This document shows positions 10,584 to 18,101 of a DNA stretch of 64,000 nt, piece by piece. Under the pieces are notes generated by a model. It did no database searches and was not told the origin of the DNA. It saw only the letters and a program-made list of their open reading frames with translations. Made by a program: the position numbers and the translations under genes. The number at the start of each line of letters is the position of its first letter. Within the stretch, counting starts at the first letter, position 1. Origin of the DNA: CAVTWS01 sp963738445 (lineage in GTDB: Bacteria; Actinomycetota; Acidimicrobiia; Acidimicrobiales; SHLQ01); NCBI GenBank assembly GCA_963738445.1, contig CAVTWS010000024.1, positions 434,001 to 498,000 of the forward strand. Reading direction: 5' to 3'.

Positions 10584-11084
10584 TCAGTTTGGCTTCAGCC
10601 GGAACGAGAACCGGACCTGCGGCAAGTCCGCCGACGGGACACCGATGTTCGCCGCCACCTCCTCGAGGAAGCGTCGCAAGGCGCTCGATGCCGCCCGCTG
10701 GGCCAGGCCGCCCTGAGTCGACCAGAGGTCGACGCCCGGGCCGAACGACATGCTGGCCAGCAACCGCACGTCCGTCCGGGAGCCACCGCGCCCGGCCACC
10801 TCGAGATCGGCGTCGCCCGACGGGACGAGGCGGGCCGCCGGTTGCGACCACGACATCGGCACCACGACCGCCATGTCGTGGAAACGCATCGTCCCGAGGG
10901 TCACCTCCAGCGGTTCGTGGAGAACGAGATCGCCGAACGGCAAACCCGCATCCACCCAGTCCTCGAAGTCATCGTGCCACGAGTCCGTGAGGAGACTCCC
11001 GAGGCCGCCGTCGAGCAGGAGCCCCAGCCGGGGGAGCGCCACGTCGAGCGGCACCGGCACGGACACGAAGTCGTTGACGAACAT
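10584..11084 (-). CDS. Uncharacterised protein in DosR-like cluster
   Basis: 166 residues, MFVNDFVSVPVPLDVALPRL at the start, no signal peptide or membrane segment. The mix of strands and a C-terminal helix (SSALRRFLEEVAANIG) could fit a lipid- or polyketide-binding (SRPBCC-like) fold, but that is only an impression. It lies between the histidine kinase gene (60 bases) and the universal stress protein gene (14 bases), on the same strand, so it is probably co-expressed with them. I do not recognise the family. Confidence 0.75.
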   Translation of the reverse strand: MFVNDFVSVPVPLDVALPRLGLLLDGGLGSLLTDSWHDDFEDWVDAGLPFGDLVLHEPLEVTLGTMRFHDMAVVVPMSWSQPAARLVPSGDADLEVAGRGGSRTDVRLLASMSFGPGVDLWSTQGGLAQRAASSALRRFLEEVAANIGVPSADLPQVRFSFRLKPN

Positions 11085-11098
11085 CGCGGTCTCGGACC

Positions 11099-11983
11099 TC
11101 AGATCGGTTCGGTGATCGGGATCACGGCGACAGGGATCGCCGGGCGGTGGACGAGCCAGTGGGCGACCGACCCGAGCAGCATGTGAGCCAGCCTTCCGCC
11201 ACCCCGGGCGCCGACAACGAGCAGATCGGCGGCCTTCGACTTCTCCAACAGCACGATGCGAGGGTCACCCTCGGCGACCACCGTCTCGACCTCGACATCG
11301 TCGGGTCGGCGGACGCGAGCGACGGCGGACTTCTGCATCGAGGCCGTGGCATCGCTCAGATCGACCGGATCGATCGCCATCCCCTCGAAGCCGGTGAACA
11401 CCCGAAGCTCCCAGGTCGACACGGCGACAACGTGATCGGTGTCGCGGGCGCTGTCCAGTGCCCAACGAAGGGCACAATCGGCGCCCACCGACCCGTCGAC
11501 GCCCACGACGATCCGCTCGCTCGCGGGTCGGGTCGTGGCGCGGTCGGCCGGTACCACGACCACGGGAACGGAGCTGCGTTCGGCCACCCGGCTGCTGACC
11601 GACCCGAGCATCAGGCCCTTGAACCCGCCGAGACCGCGGGTGCCGAGGGCGATCGCCGTGGCGTCCACCGACGCCGCGGTGCGGACCACCACTTCACCGG
11701 AATCACCTTCAACCACGTGGGTGGACACCTCGGCCCGACGCTCACCCAGGTGTTCGGTCAGCACCGATTCGAGGGCCGATTCGGTCGCCTCCTGCATCCC
11801 CTCCAGGGGCGCCGCGCCAACGCCGCCGAACGGAGGGGGAACCAGGGCGATCCACGGATACCGCCACGACATCACGGCGTGGACGTCGCCGAACTGGTCG
11901 GGACGGGCCAAGACGTGGTCGAGCGCGGCGAGCGAACCAGCCGATCCGTCGACACCGACGACTACCCGCTTGGTTGATGTCAT
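11099..11983 (-). CDS. Universal stress protein, two tandem USP domains
   Basis: 294 residues with two UspA domains. Each begins with the strand-plus-Asp motif (VVVGVDGSAGSLAALD; IVVGVDGSVGADCALRW). Each ends with the G-2x-G-9x-G-S nucleotide loop (LGTRGLGGFKGLMLGS; VGARGGGRLAHMLLGS), so ATP binding is expected in both halves. In mycobacteria, two-domain USPs of this type belong to the DosR dormancy regulon. Here too the gene stands next to a DosR-like regulator, and a DosR-box-like sequence lies 59-78 bases upstream of the start. Role: cytosolic stress and dormancy adaptation (by family). Confidence 0.93.
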   Translation of the reverse strand: MTSTKRVVVGVDGSAGSLAALDHVLARPDQFGDVHAVMSWRYPWIALVPPPFGGVGAAPLEGMQEATESALESVLTEHLGERRAEVSTHVVEGDSGEVVVRTAASVDATAIALGTRGLGGFKGLMLGSVSSRVAERSSVPVVVVPADRATTRPASERIVVGVDGSVGADCALRWALDSARDTDHVVAVSTWELRVFTGFEGMAIDPVDLSDATASMQKSAVARVRRPDDVEVETVVAEGDPRIVLLEKSKAADLLVVGARGGGRLAHMLLGSVAHWLVHRPAIPVAVIPITEPI

Positions 11984-12041
11984 GCCGGTCCACCTCTTCG
12001 ATTCGATTGAGAATCAGTGAACCATCCCGAACGCCGCCGGC

Positions 12042-12061
12042 GCGGGGCCGAAAGTCCCGAA
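12042..12061 (-). promoter_or_regulatory. DosR-box-like operator upstream of the universal stress protein gene
   Basis: Read on the minus strand the site starts TTCGGGACTTTCGG and ends CCCCGC. Against the mycobacterial DosR consensus (TTSGGGACTWWAGTCCCSAA) I count 16 of 20 matches, with the left half perfect. A weaker half-site (TTCGGGA) lies about 30 bases nearer the gene. The position, 59-78 bases before the start codon, suits an activator site. The match is made by eye. Confidence 0.55.
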
Positions 12062-12084
12062 CCTGACGGCTCCGAAGCCCGGGA

Positions 12085-12744
12085 TCAGGTGAAACGTTGG
12101 CGCTCGCGCTCCTCGAGCCGCGCCGCGAAGGCCGCGGCCTCGGTCCGTCGGTCCATGCCGAGCTTGGCCAGGATGTTCGAGACGTAGTTCTTGATCGTCT
12201 TCTCGGCCAGGTACATGCGCTCACCGATCTGGCGGTTGGAATACCCCTCGCCAATGAGATCGAAGATCTTGCGCTCCTGCTCGGTCAGCTGTTCGAGCAC
12301 ACCGCCCTCGGCCTGACGCAGCCGTTGATGGGCGAGCCGCACCGTCGCCGCGTCGAGGAGGTTCGCGCCGCCCGCGACCTTACGTATGGCGTGGACCAAC
12401 TCGTTGCCCCGCACCTGCTTGAGGACGAATCCTGCCGCCCCGGCGAGGCTGGCTTCAATGATCGCCCGGTCGTCGGAGAACGAAGTGAGGATGAGACAGG
12501 CGACCTCGGGGTGCTTCGAACGGATGTCCCGGCAGACGTCGATGCCGGAGCCATCGGCCAACCGCACATCGAGCACCGCGACATCGGGCGACGCGCCGGC
12601 GACCGCGGCCAACGCGCCCGAGGCGGTCCCGGTGGAACCGACGACCACCATGTCCGACTCAACGTCGATCATCTGGGCGAGTCCGGCCCGGACGACCTCG
12701 TGATCGTCGAGCATGAAGACACGGATGAGCGATCCCTCCGTCAT
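12085..12744 (-). CDS. DosR-like NarL/FixJ-family response regulator
   Basis: 219 residues. The receiver domain starts IRVFMLDDHEVVRAGL, with phospho-acceptor Asp59 in DVAVLDVRLADGSG, Thr/Ser in LILTSFS and Lys in FVLKQ. The LuxR-type helix-turn-helix domain contains LTEQERKIFDLIGEGYSNRQI and ERMYLAEKTIKNYVSNILAKLGM in sequence. The latter region is close to what I recall of M. tuberculosis DosR ([21 protein letters not shown]). It should be phosphorylated by the nearby PAS kinase and act on genes such as the universal stress protein gene. Its ATG overlaps the stop of the rhodanese gene by ATGA, so the two are translationally coupled. Confidence 0.93.
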   Translation of the reverse strand: MTEGSLIRVFMLDDHEVVRAGLAQMIDVESDMVVVGSTGTASGALAAVAGASPDVAVLDVRLADGSGIDVCRDIRSKHPEVACLILTSFSDDRAIIEASLAGAAGFVLKQVRGNELVHAIRKVAGGANLLDAATVRLAHQRLRQAEGGVLEQLTEQERKIFDLIGEGYSNRQIGERMYLAEKTIKNYVSNILAKLGMDRRTEAAAFAARLEERERQRFT

Positions 12745-13040
12745 TCAGCCAACCCCAGGGCCATCAGCCCGCCGGTGAGGTTCGTCACGTCGTCGAACCC
12801 GCTCGCCACGAGGATCTCGGCCGCCCGACCCGAACGACCCCCGCTGCGGCACAGCAGGGCGACCGGTCGGCTCCGATCGAGGTCGCCCACTCGGTCGGCG
12901 AGGTCGCCGAGCGGGATGTGGATCGCTCCGGGAAGCGAGCCCTGCTCCCATTCGTGCGCCTCGCGGACGTCGACGAGTTGCGCCCCTTCCGCCACCGCCT
13001 CAGCGGCTTCCGACGATGGACGCTCGCGGTAAGCGGGCAT
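12741..13040 (-). CDS. Single-domain rhodanese-like protein
   Basis: I choose the ATG at 13040 because GGAGG stands 8 bases upstream; the frame continues open further upstream but would overlap the divergent gene. The product is 99 residues: EGAQLVDVREAHEWEQGSLPG, IHIPLGDLADR, then the active-site loop ALLCRSGGRSGRAAEIL with the catalytic Cys. It would carry persulfide sulfur (sulfur transfer or sulfide handling) in the cytosol. It is the first gene of the minus-strand cluster and is coupled by ATGA overlap to the DosR-like regulator, linking sulfur or redox state to that regulator. Confidence 0.9.
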   Translation of the reverse strand: MPAYRERPSSEAAEAVAEGAQLVDVREAHEWEQGSLPGAIHIPLGDLADRVGDLDRSRPVALLCRSGGRSGRAAEILVASGFDDVTNLTGGLMALGLAE

Positions 13041-13145
13041 GGTGGATCCTCCGGCTGCATCAGACCTGTGCCGCCGTAGATTAGCCGTCGAAGCCCCCCA
13101 ACCCTCGAAGGTCGACCGGCGGGCAATCGCCAAGGAGACACCGCC

Positions 13146-13760
13146 ATGACCGAGGTCGACTTCTGGGTTGATCCCATATGACCGTGGTGCTGGGTGACGG
13201 CCAGGTTGGTCGTCAGCATCCAACCACACCGCGACCTGGCCGTTCGGTGGCGTCCGATCAGCCTGCTCCTCAAGAACCAGCCTGACCCCGAGTCCAAGTA
13301 CTACGCCGGCGTGGCCGCCAGCCACGGACTGCTCCGGGTCATGGAGGCGGTCCGCTCGTCCGAGGGCGACGCGGCTGCGGGCCAGCTCTACGTCGAATAC
13401 GGCCGCCGCATCCACCACGACCGCGAGCAACTGGTCGACGCCTCCGGACCCCTCATCGGTGTCGGCCTCGACCCCGACCTCGCCAGCGCCGCCGACGACA
13501 GCTCCTGGGACTCAGCGATCCAGGCCTCCATGGACGACGGCCTGGCGCTTGTCGGCGACGACGTCGGTACACCGATCATCGCCTGGCACCGATCCGATGG
13601 TTGCCGGGTCGGCATCTTCGGCCCCGTGATCTCCCGGGTGCCTCCTCTCGAGGAGGCCCTCCGCCTCTGGGACGCCACCATCACGCTGACCGAGGCCGAC
13701 GGCTTCTGGGAGCTGAAGCGTTCCCGTACCGAACCCCCCGAGTTCGGTCCGCGACCCTGA
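13146..13760 (+). CDS. Candidate selenoprotein: mycothiol-dependent reductase (Rv2466c/DsbA-like family) with TGA at the first active-site Cys
   Basis: The ATG at 13146 has AAGGAG 8 bases upstream. Reading gives MTEVDFWVDPI, then TGA at 13179-13181, then PWCWVTARLVVSIQPH in the same frame to the stop at 13760 (205 codons). In Rv2466c as I recall it the matching segment is DFWFDPLCPWCWITSRW, so TGA replaces exactly the nucleophilic Cys of CPWC and the motif becomes UPWC. The rest matches the family: GDDVGTPIIAWH, IFGPVISRVPPLEEALRLWD and the C-terminal FWELKRSRTEPPEF. A hairpin with SECIS-like geometry follows the TGA. Starting after the TGA (GTG 13194) would remove strand 1 and both active-site residues. 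The family reduces oxidants or nitro-compounds with mycothiol. The alternative is a point mutation or base-call error. The gene is divergent from the rhodanese/DosR-like cluster. No Sec machinery gene is in the window. Confidence 0.8.
13186..13220 (+). promoter_or_regulatory. SECIS-like RNA hairpin just after the in-frame TGA
   Basis: The lower stem pairs GGUGC (13186-13190) with GCAUC (13216-13220). A four-base 5' bulge UGGG follows, then an eight-pair upper stem UGACGGCC (13195-13202) with GGUCGUCA (13208-13215), closed by the loop AGGUU (13203-13207). The loop is 21 bases after the TGA and contains GGU. Bacterial SECIS elements have a short apical stem, a small loop with a G among its first bases (GGUCU in E. 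coli fdhF) and similar spacing. GC-rich DNA forms hairpins easily, so this needs comparative support. Confidence 0.6.
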
Positions 13761-13817
13761 TCCGAATCGACCGATCTCTACACTGACCGGCGATCGCCAG
13801 CGAAGGATCCACCAACA

Positions 13818-14174
13818 ATGAGCAGTCGTCCCGGTCGCAAGATCGCCCGAGGCCAGGCCCAGCGTGAGCGGGCCCACCGCCCCACCGTCTCGGAGACCCA
13901 CGAGCGGCGGCGGCGTTCGGCCATCGTCATGGGCATCGTGCTGCTGACGGTCACCGTCGGTGTGGTCAGCGCACTCCTCTGGAGCCGGCGCGACACCGAC
14001 GACGATCCCGATCTCGAGGTCACGACACCGTTGACCGCGCCGGTCGACACCACGTTGCTGCCCGCCGACGCGACCACGACGGTGCTGCTGACCGACACCA
14101 CGCTGCTGCCGGCCGACGCGACCACGACCGTGTTGACCGACTCCAGCACCACCACCGTTCTCGCCGACAGATGA
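13818..14174 (+). CDS. Small single-pass membrane protein with Thr-rich tail
   Basis: 118 residues. The N-terminus is basic (KIARGQAQRERAHRP), one membrane helix follows (AIVMGIVLLTVTVGVVSALL), then an outside tail rich in Thr, Asp and Leu. The tail holds two copies of a DTTLLPADATTTVL unit and a partial third. Orientation rules put the basic end in the cytoplasm. I do not recognise the family; low-complexity tails like this are common in actinobacterial envelope proteins. It follows the reductase gene after 57 bases and has TACACT near 13780 as a possible -10. Confidence 0.7.
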   Translation: MSSRPGRKIARGQAQRERAHRPTVSETHERRRRSAIVMGIVLLTVTVGVVSALLWSRRDTDDDPDLEVTTPLTAPVDTTLLPADATTTVLLTDTTLLPADATTTVLTDSSTTTVLADR

Positions 14175-14193
14175 GCGGGGCGGCGGGGGCCGC

Positions 14194-15105
14194 TCAGCCT
14201 GTCGGCCTCATGGAGAAGAGGTCGCATCCGGGTTCGTGGGGGAGCCAGGGCCGAACCAGCACCTGGTGCTCACCGTCGGCGCCCGTCCACGGCGTGAGCT
14301 GGTTGGCGGAGGTCGCGGCGGCGGCGAAGGTCGTCGCCTGTTCACCACTGACCTCGATACACGCGAACAGGTTCACCGGGTCGGCGGCGAGCAGCGCTTC
14401 GTCCAGCGGCCAGGCGATCGACTCCTGCGGGAGGTCGCCAGCCAGGGCCGCATCGGAGGGGCGGACCAGCAGGAGATATCCGGGCGGGGTGTAGATCTCG
14501 GCCTGGTCGGCGTGGGCATCGACGATGTCGCGCACGATGGCCACGAGGTCATCGGCCGCGGCGCGGTTGGCACGCTGCTCGTCGGTCAGGGCCGGATCGT
14601 CGGTGAACCCGTACGACGGGATGCTCACCTCGAACACCTCATCCGCGACCCGTGCCGTCAGATCGAGGTTGGGGGCATCGGCGACGTTCGGAAAGCCGAA
14701 ATCGAGCGCTGTTCCGAACAGCGCGGACGAGTTCACCTCGTCGACGATTGCCGACAGATCCTCATCGGTCAGGGTGACGGCCTGCACGGCCGGCAGCGCG
14801 GGCGGGGGGTAGATCTCGATCTGGGCGCCCGGCGTGATGGCCGTGCCGTCAGCCAGGACGGTCAGCTCGGGGAAGGAGGTCACACTGCTCTCGACCGGCA
14901 CGAACCCGCCTTGTACGGCGATCTCGAAGACGACCTCGGTCGCCCCGCCTGACGGTTCGGGTTCCGTGGTCCCCGGGTCCGACGGTTCCGTGGTCCCAGG
15001 GTCTGACGACACATCGTCGTCATCGCCGCAGGCGGTCAGCAGGAGTCCGGGCCCCGTCAGCAGGAGGAAGGCAAACGATCGGAGGAAGGTGGCGTTCATG
15101 ACCAT
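14194..15105 (-). CDS. Uncharacterised lipoprotein
   Basis: The start is ATG 15105 or ATG 15099 (two codons apart); the frame is open upstream but that part lies in the neighbouring gene. The product is about 303 residues with a lipoprotein signal (SFAFLLLTGPGLLLTAC) and an acidic, Thr/Pro linker containing SDPGTTEP repeats. An alpha/beta region without recognised motifs follows. It should be lipid-anchored outside the cytoplasmic membrane. Function unknown. The gene converges on the small membrane protein gene, with 19 bases between them. Confidence 0.78.
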   Translation of the reverse strand: MVMNATFLRSFAFLLLTGPGLLLTACGDDDDVSSDPGTTEPSDPGTTEPEPSGGATEVVFEIAVQGGFVPVESSVTSFPELTVLADGTAITPGAQIEIYPPPALPAVQAVTLTDEDLSAIVDEVNSSALFGTALDFGFPNVADAPNLDLTARVADEVFEVSIPSYGFTDDPALTDEQRANRAAADDLVAIVRDIVDAHADQAEIYTPPGYLLLVRPSDAALAGDLPQESIAWPLDEALLAADPVNLFACIEVSGEQATTFAAAATSANQLTPWTGADGEHQVLVRPWLPHEPGCDLFSMRPTG

Positions 15106-15137
15106 ACGACGGTTCCCGGCTGCGGCTGGTTCCCGAT

Positions 15138-16460
15138 TCACGACTCGAGGAGGAGCACGAGACCCCCAACCGTATAGGCGACCATCGCGGCCAGGAGCGG
15201 ATACTGGGCCATGAGGACGCGGCGACGGTCCACCAGCTCGAGGGTGCGATCGTGCGCGGCCACCGCCGCCGCCACGTGCCCGGTCACGATGGCCGCCACC
15301 TGCACCCAGGCGATGGTCGTGGTCGAGAGGAAGAGGTAGTCGATCCGCGCATCGGCTCGGCCGAACAGATCCCAGCCGGCGCCGTAGGGGTCGGACAGGC
15401 GAAACCACGCGTTCTGTCCCTCGAACATCAGGAGCGAGAAGTAGTGGGCGACGGCATACGCCAACGCGATCGGGATCAGCGACGACGTGTGGCTGCGCTC
15501 GAACGGTTCGCCGGGGCGGCCGAGACGGTCAGCCACCCGGGTGGCCACGACGAACACGCCGCCGACGACGCAGACCGTCCCCAGGAGCCCGACGGTGTTG
15601 ATCAGCGTCAGGTCCCATTCGACCCGGTTGCCGGCCCGTTCGCCCCACCACGCGGTCCGGGACAGACCGTCGAACGTCGTGGAGCCCAGCAACACCAGGA
15701 CCACGCCCGTCGTACCGGAGACCGGTTCGACCTCACTCACTCCCGCGAGCGGCCAGCGCAACCGCACCCGGCCGTCCTGCCATCGCAGCGGAGCAAGCGA
15801 AGCGATCAGCCCGAAGGCGACCCCGAAACCCTCCCGATCGTCGAGCCACGCCAGCCCGCGCGCCCGGGCGCCGGCGACGATCGCCAGCGTGTACGCGACC
15901 GCCGCCCACCCCAGGAGACGAACGTCCGCCGGCTCGTGGTAGGCCAGCTCGAGCCAGGTGAAACCCAGGATGACCGCCGCCGCCGGCCACCGGTTTCGGG
16001 CCGGGTCGCCCCCGACCACCGATCGGCCGGCGCCGAGCGCTCCCGCGAGGGTGCGCCACGGACTGAGGGCTCGCCACAGGTCACCGACCACGGCCGAGGC
16101 CAGGGGCACACCGACCCAGAACACGACGTAGATCCAGGTCGGCGCCAGATTGCGTCGAGGGTCCGTATCGCCGAACACCGCGGCGCTGACGACCAGCAGG
16201 AACACGACAAGCCCGATGGCCCGCAGCGATCGTTCCCCGGCGCGTGCGACCCCTGCCGAGATCGGCCGCACCCGCCCGCCACTGGCGGACCGGAGTCGGG
16301 GGCGGTGCCACGCCAACCCCAGCACCGCAAACGACGCCACGAGTGCCACCGAGGCGCCGAAGGCCACCTGCCACTTCTCCAACGGCAGATCGGTGCGGCC
16401 ACCCACCCCGTGGAACCAGAGCCAGCCAGGGACAGCGAGGGATTCAGGCGAGGACCACAC
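15138..16460 (-). CDS. Polytopic membrane protein
   Basis: 440 residues with about ten hydrophobic helices. It starts with a short extracytoplasmic-looking segment containing WFHGVGGRTDLPLEKW, followed by the first helix. Actinobacterial proteins with a similar HG-x-GGR-x-DLP start are often database-labelled fenitrothion hydrolase-like, but I know of no support for that activity here. No transporter signature is clear. It is 24 bases from gluQRS and 32 bases from the lipoprotein gene, all on the minus strand, so the three may form one transcript. Confidence 0.75.
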   Translation of the reverse strand: MWSSPESLAVPGWLWFHGVGGRTDLPLEKWQVAFGASVALVASFAVLGLAWHRPRLRSASGGRVRPISAGVARAGERSLRAIGLVVFLLVVSAAVFGDTDPRRNLAPTWIYVVFWVGVPLASAVVGDLWRALSPWRTLAGALGAGRSVVGGDPARNRWPAAAVILGFTWLELAYHEPADVRLLGWAAVAYTLAIVAGARARGLAWLDDREGFGVAFGLIASLAPLRWQDGRVRLRWPLAGVSEVEPVSGTTGVVLVLLGSTTFDGLSRTAWWGERAGNRVEWDLTLINTVGLLGTVCVVGGVFVVATRVADRLGRPGEPFERSHTSSLIPIALAYAVAHYFSLLMFEGQNAWFRLSDPYGAGWDLFGRADARIDYLFLSTTTIAWVQVAAIVTGHVAAAVAAHDRTLELVDRRRVLMAQYPLLAAMVAYTVGGLVLLLES

Positions 16461-16484
16461 GGCTTCAGATCGTAGAGGCCGTGA

Positions 16485-17417
16485 TCACGACGGCTCCGAC
16501 CACACCCATGGATCCCGCGGCAGGACCGCGGGTTCGAAGGCGGCCAGAAGCGCATCGAGCGCCACCGGCTCGTCGGCGCAGAGCCCCAGACTGGACCCCA
16601 GCCGTCCGAGCACCCGGGCCGCTGAATCCCCGGCGGCCCGCCGATCAGCCAACGTCACCGAGCCGTGGCGCTTGGCCAGCCGCGAGCCATCGCCGGCGAG
16701 CACGAGCGGAACGTGCGCGTAGCCCGGCGAAACGATCCCGAGCTGGCGGGCCAGATGGATCTGGCGGGGGGTCGAGCTGACGAGGTCGTCCCCGCGCACG
16801 ACGAGGGTGACACCCTGGTCGGCGTCGTCGACCACGACGGCGAGGTTGTACGCGACCGCACCATCGCCGCGACGAAGGACCATGTCGTCGACCAGTCCGG
16901 TGTAGGGACCACATCGCTCGTCGAGGAATCCGACCCTCTCGCCGGCGGTCCGTAGGCGCACAGCCGGCAACCGTCCCTCCCGTAGACGCCGGAGACGGTC
17001 AGCCTCACTCAACGTGCGGCACGTACCCGGATACGCGCCGGGCGGGAGCGGGCCGTTCGGTGCCGATGCCGCTTCTCGCACTTCGCGCCGGCTGCAGAAA
17101 CACGGGTAGGTGAGACCCGATTCGGTGAGACGAACGAGCATCTCGTCGTACCGCTCGGTTCGTGTCGACTGCCGGACGGGCGGTTCGTCAGGGTCCAGAC
17201 CCAGGGCCCGCAGGTCCTCGAGTTGGCCGTGGACGTGCTGCTCGCGAACCGAGCCCGTATCGAGGTCCTCGATGCGGAGAAGGAACCGATCACCACGATG
17301 ACGGGCGAACAGCCAGACCAGCAGCGCCGTCCGCAGGTTGCCCAGATGGAGCTCCCCGGTCGGGCTCGGCGCAAATCGTCCGGCTCCCATGTTCCCCATC
17401 ATCGCCGGAGGGATCAT
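16485..17417 (-). CDS. gluQRS: Glutamyl-Q tRNA(Asp) synthetase
   Basis: 310 residues, the size of the truncated GluRS paralogue GluQRS. It has RFAPSPTGELHLGNLRTALL (class I HIGH-type signature, HLGN), LRIEDLDTG, the zinc-site region YPCFCSRREV and the KMSKS-like loop AKRHGSVTL. The anticodon-binding domain of full GluRS is absent, as expected. The enzyme attaches glutamate to queuosine in tRNA(Asp). The N-terminus holds several Met codons (residues 1, 6, 7 and 10), so the true start could be up to nine residues later. Confidence 0.93.
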   Translation of the reverse strand: MIPPAMMGNMGAGRFAPSPTGELHLGNLRTALLVWLFARHRGDRFLLRIEDLDTGSVREQHVHGQLEDLRALGLDPDEPPVRQSTRTERYDEMLVRLTESGLTYPCFCSRREVREAASAPNGPLPPGAYPGTCRTLSEADRLRRLREGRLPAVRLRTAGERVGFLDERCGPYTGLVDDMVLRRGDGAVAYNLAVVVDDADQGVTLVVRGDDLVSSTPRQIHLARQLGIVSPGYAHVPLVLAGDGSRLAKRHGSVTLADRRAAGDSAARVLGRLGSSLGLCADEPVALDALLAAFEPAVLPRDPWVWSEPS

Positions 17418-17492
17418 CGCCGGAGGGCCCGAACCCGGCCGATTCGCGCGTCGTCGCGCTCGTCGACCGGGTTGGGTGACCCCGACCGTGGC

Positions 17493-17951
17493 TCACGCCA
17501 CCGAGATAGCACCCGTCATCGACGGATGGATCTCGCAATGGAACGAGTACTCCCCCGGCGTGTCCAGCGTGATCTCACTGCTCGAACCGGTATCGATCGT
17601 GCCGGTGTCGAACGAGCCGTCATCGGCGGTGAGCGTGTGACCGGTGCTGTCGTTGTTGCTGACCGTCAACGTCGTGCCCGCCGCAACTTCGGCGGGGCCG
17701 CTGAAGGTGAAGTCGGCGATGGTGATCGATTCGTCGCCCCCGGTCGCTTCGTCGACCGCGTCCTCAGCATCCGAGACCGCTTCGTCGGCGGCGTCGACCG
17801 CATCGGTCGCCACATCGTCGGCCGCGTCGACCGCGTCGGACGCCACATCGTCCGCGGCGTCGATCGCATCATCGACGGCATCGTCGTCGTCGTCACCACA
17901 CCCCGCCGCCAGCAGACCGACGGCCGCGATGACTACAAGAAAACGTCGCAT
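17493..17951 (-). CDS. Cupredoxin lipoprotein with Ala/Asp-rich hendecad linker
   Basis: 152 residues. The lipoprotein signal ends in LLAAGC (Cys18). A stalk follows with four 11-residue repeats of AVDAADDVATD type (residues 29-70, bases 17742-17867). The C-terminal cupredoxin domain contains GHTLTADDG (first copper His), EYSFHCEIHPSMTG (Cys, His, Met ligands) and so has a full type 1 copper set. The acidic stalk is probably helical and holds the copper domain away from the membrane. It is the second cupredoxin in this window; the one at 7543 has a different stalk. Two inverted repeats lie just upstream. Confidence 0.88.
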   Translation of the reverse strand: MRRFLVVIAAVGLLAAGCGDDDDDAVDDAIDAADDVASDAVDAADDVATDAVDAADEAVSDAEDAVDEATGGDESITIADFTFSGPAEVAAGTTLTVSNNDSTGHTLTADDGSFDTGTIDTGSSSEITLDTPGEYSFHCEIHPSMTGAISVA

Positions 17952-17970
17952 GAAACCCCTCTTCTCTCCC

Positions 17971-17995
17971 GTTCAGGACGAGTCTCGCCCTGAAC
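17971..17995. terminator. Small inverted repeat upstream of the cupredoxin gene
   Basis: GTTCAGG (17971-17977) pairs with CCTGAAC (17989-17995) around an 11-base loop. It lies in the 150-base gap between the DapB-like gene and the cupredoxin gene. It could terminate the upstream transcript or act in the cupredoxin leader; sequence alone does not decide. Confidence 0.35.
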
Positions 17996-18008
17996 ACTCT
18001 GCCACTGC

Positions 18009-18046
18009 GGTCAGGGCCCGGAGGTGTCACCCACTGCGCCCTGACC
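18009..18046 (-). terminator. Nine-pair hairpin after the DapB-like gene
   Basis: GGTCAGGGC (18009-18017) pairs with GCCCTGACC (18038-18046), perfect over nine pairs with a 20-base loop. It is 56 bases beyond the stop of the DapB-like gene on the minus strand, a fitting place for a terminator. No T tract follows. Confidence 0.45.
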
Positions 18047-18101
18047 CACGGTGTTGCCATCAGTACGTCGACCGGGCCCGTTCGGTTCAGGGCCGGTCAG
18101 G

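Noticed and set aside
13194..13760. Shorter reading of the reductase starting at GTG 13194
   Set aside because: It would delete the first strand and both active-site residues of a family in which these are essential, while the upstream ATG has a good ribosome binding site.
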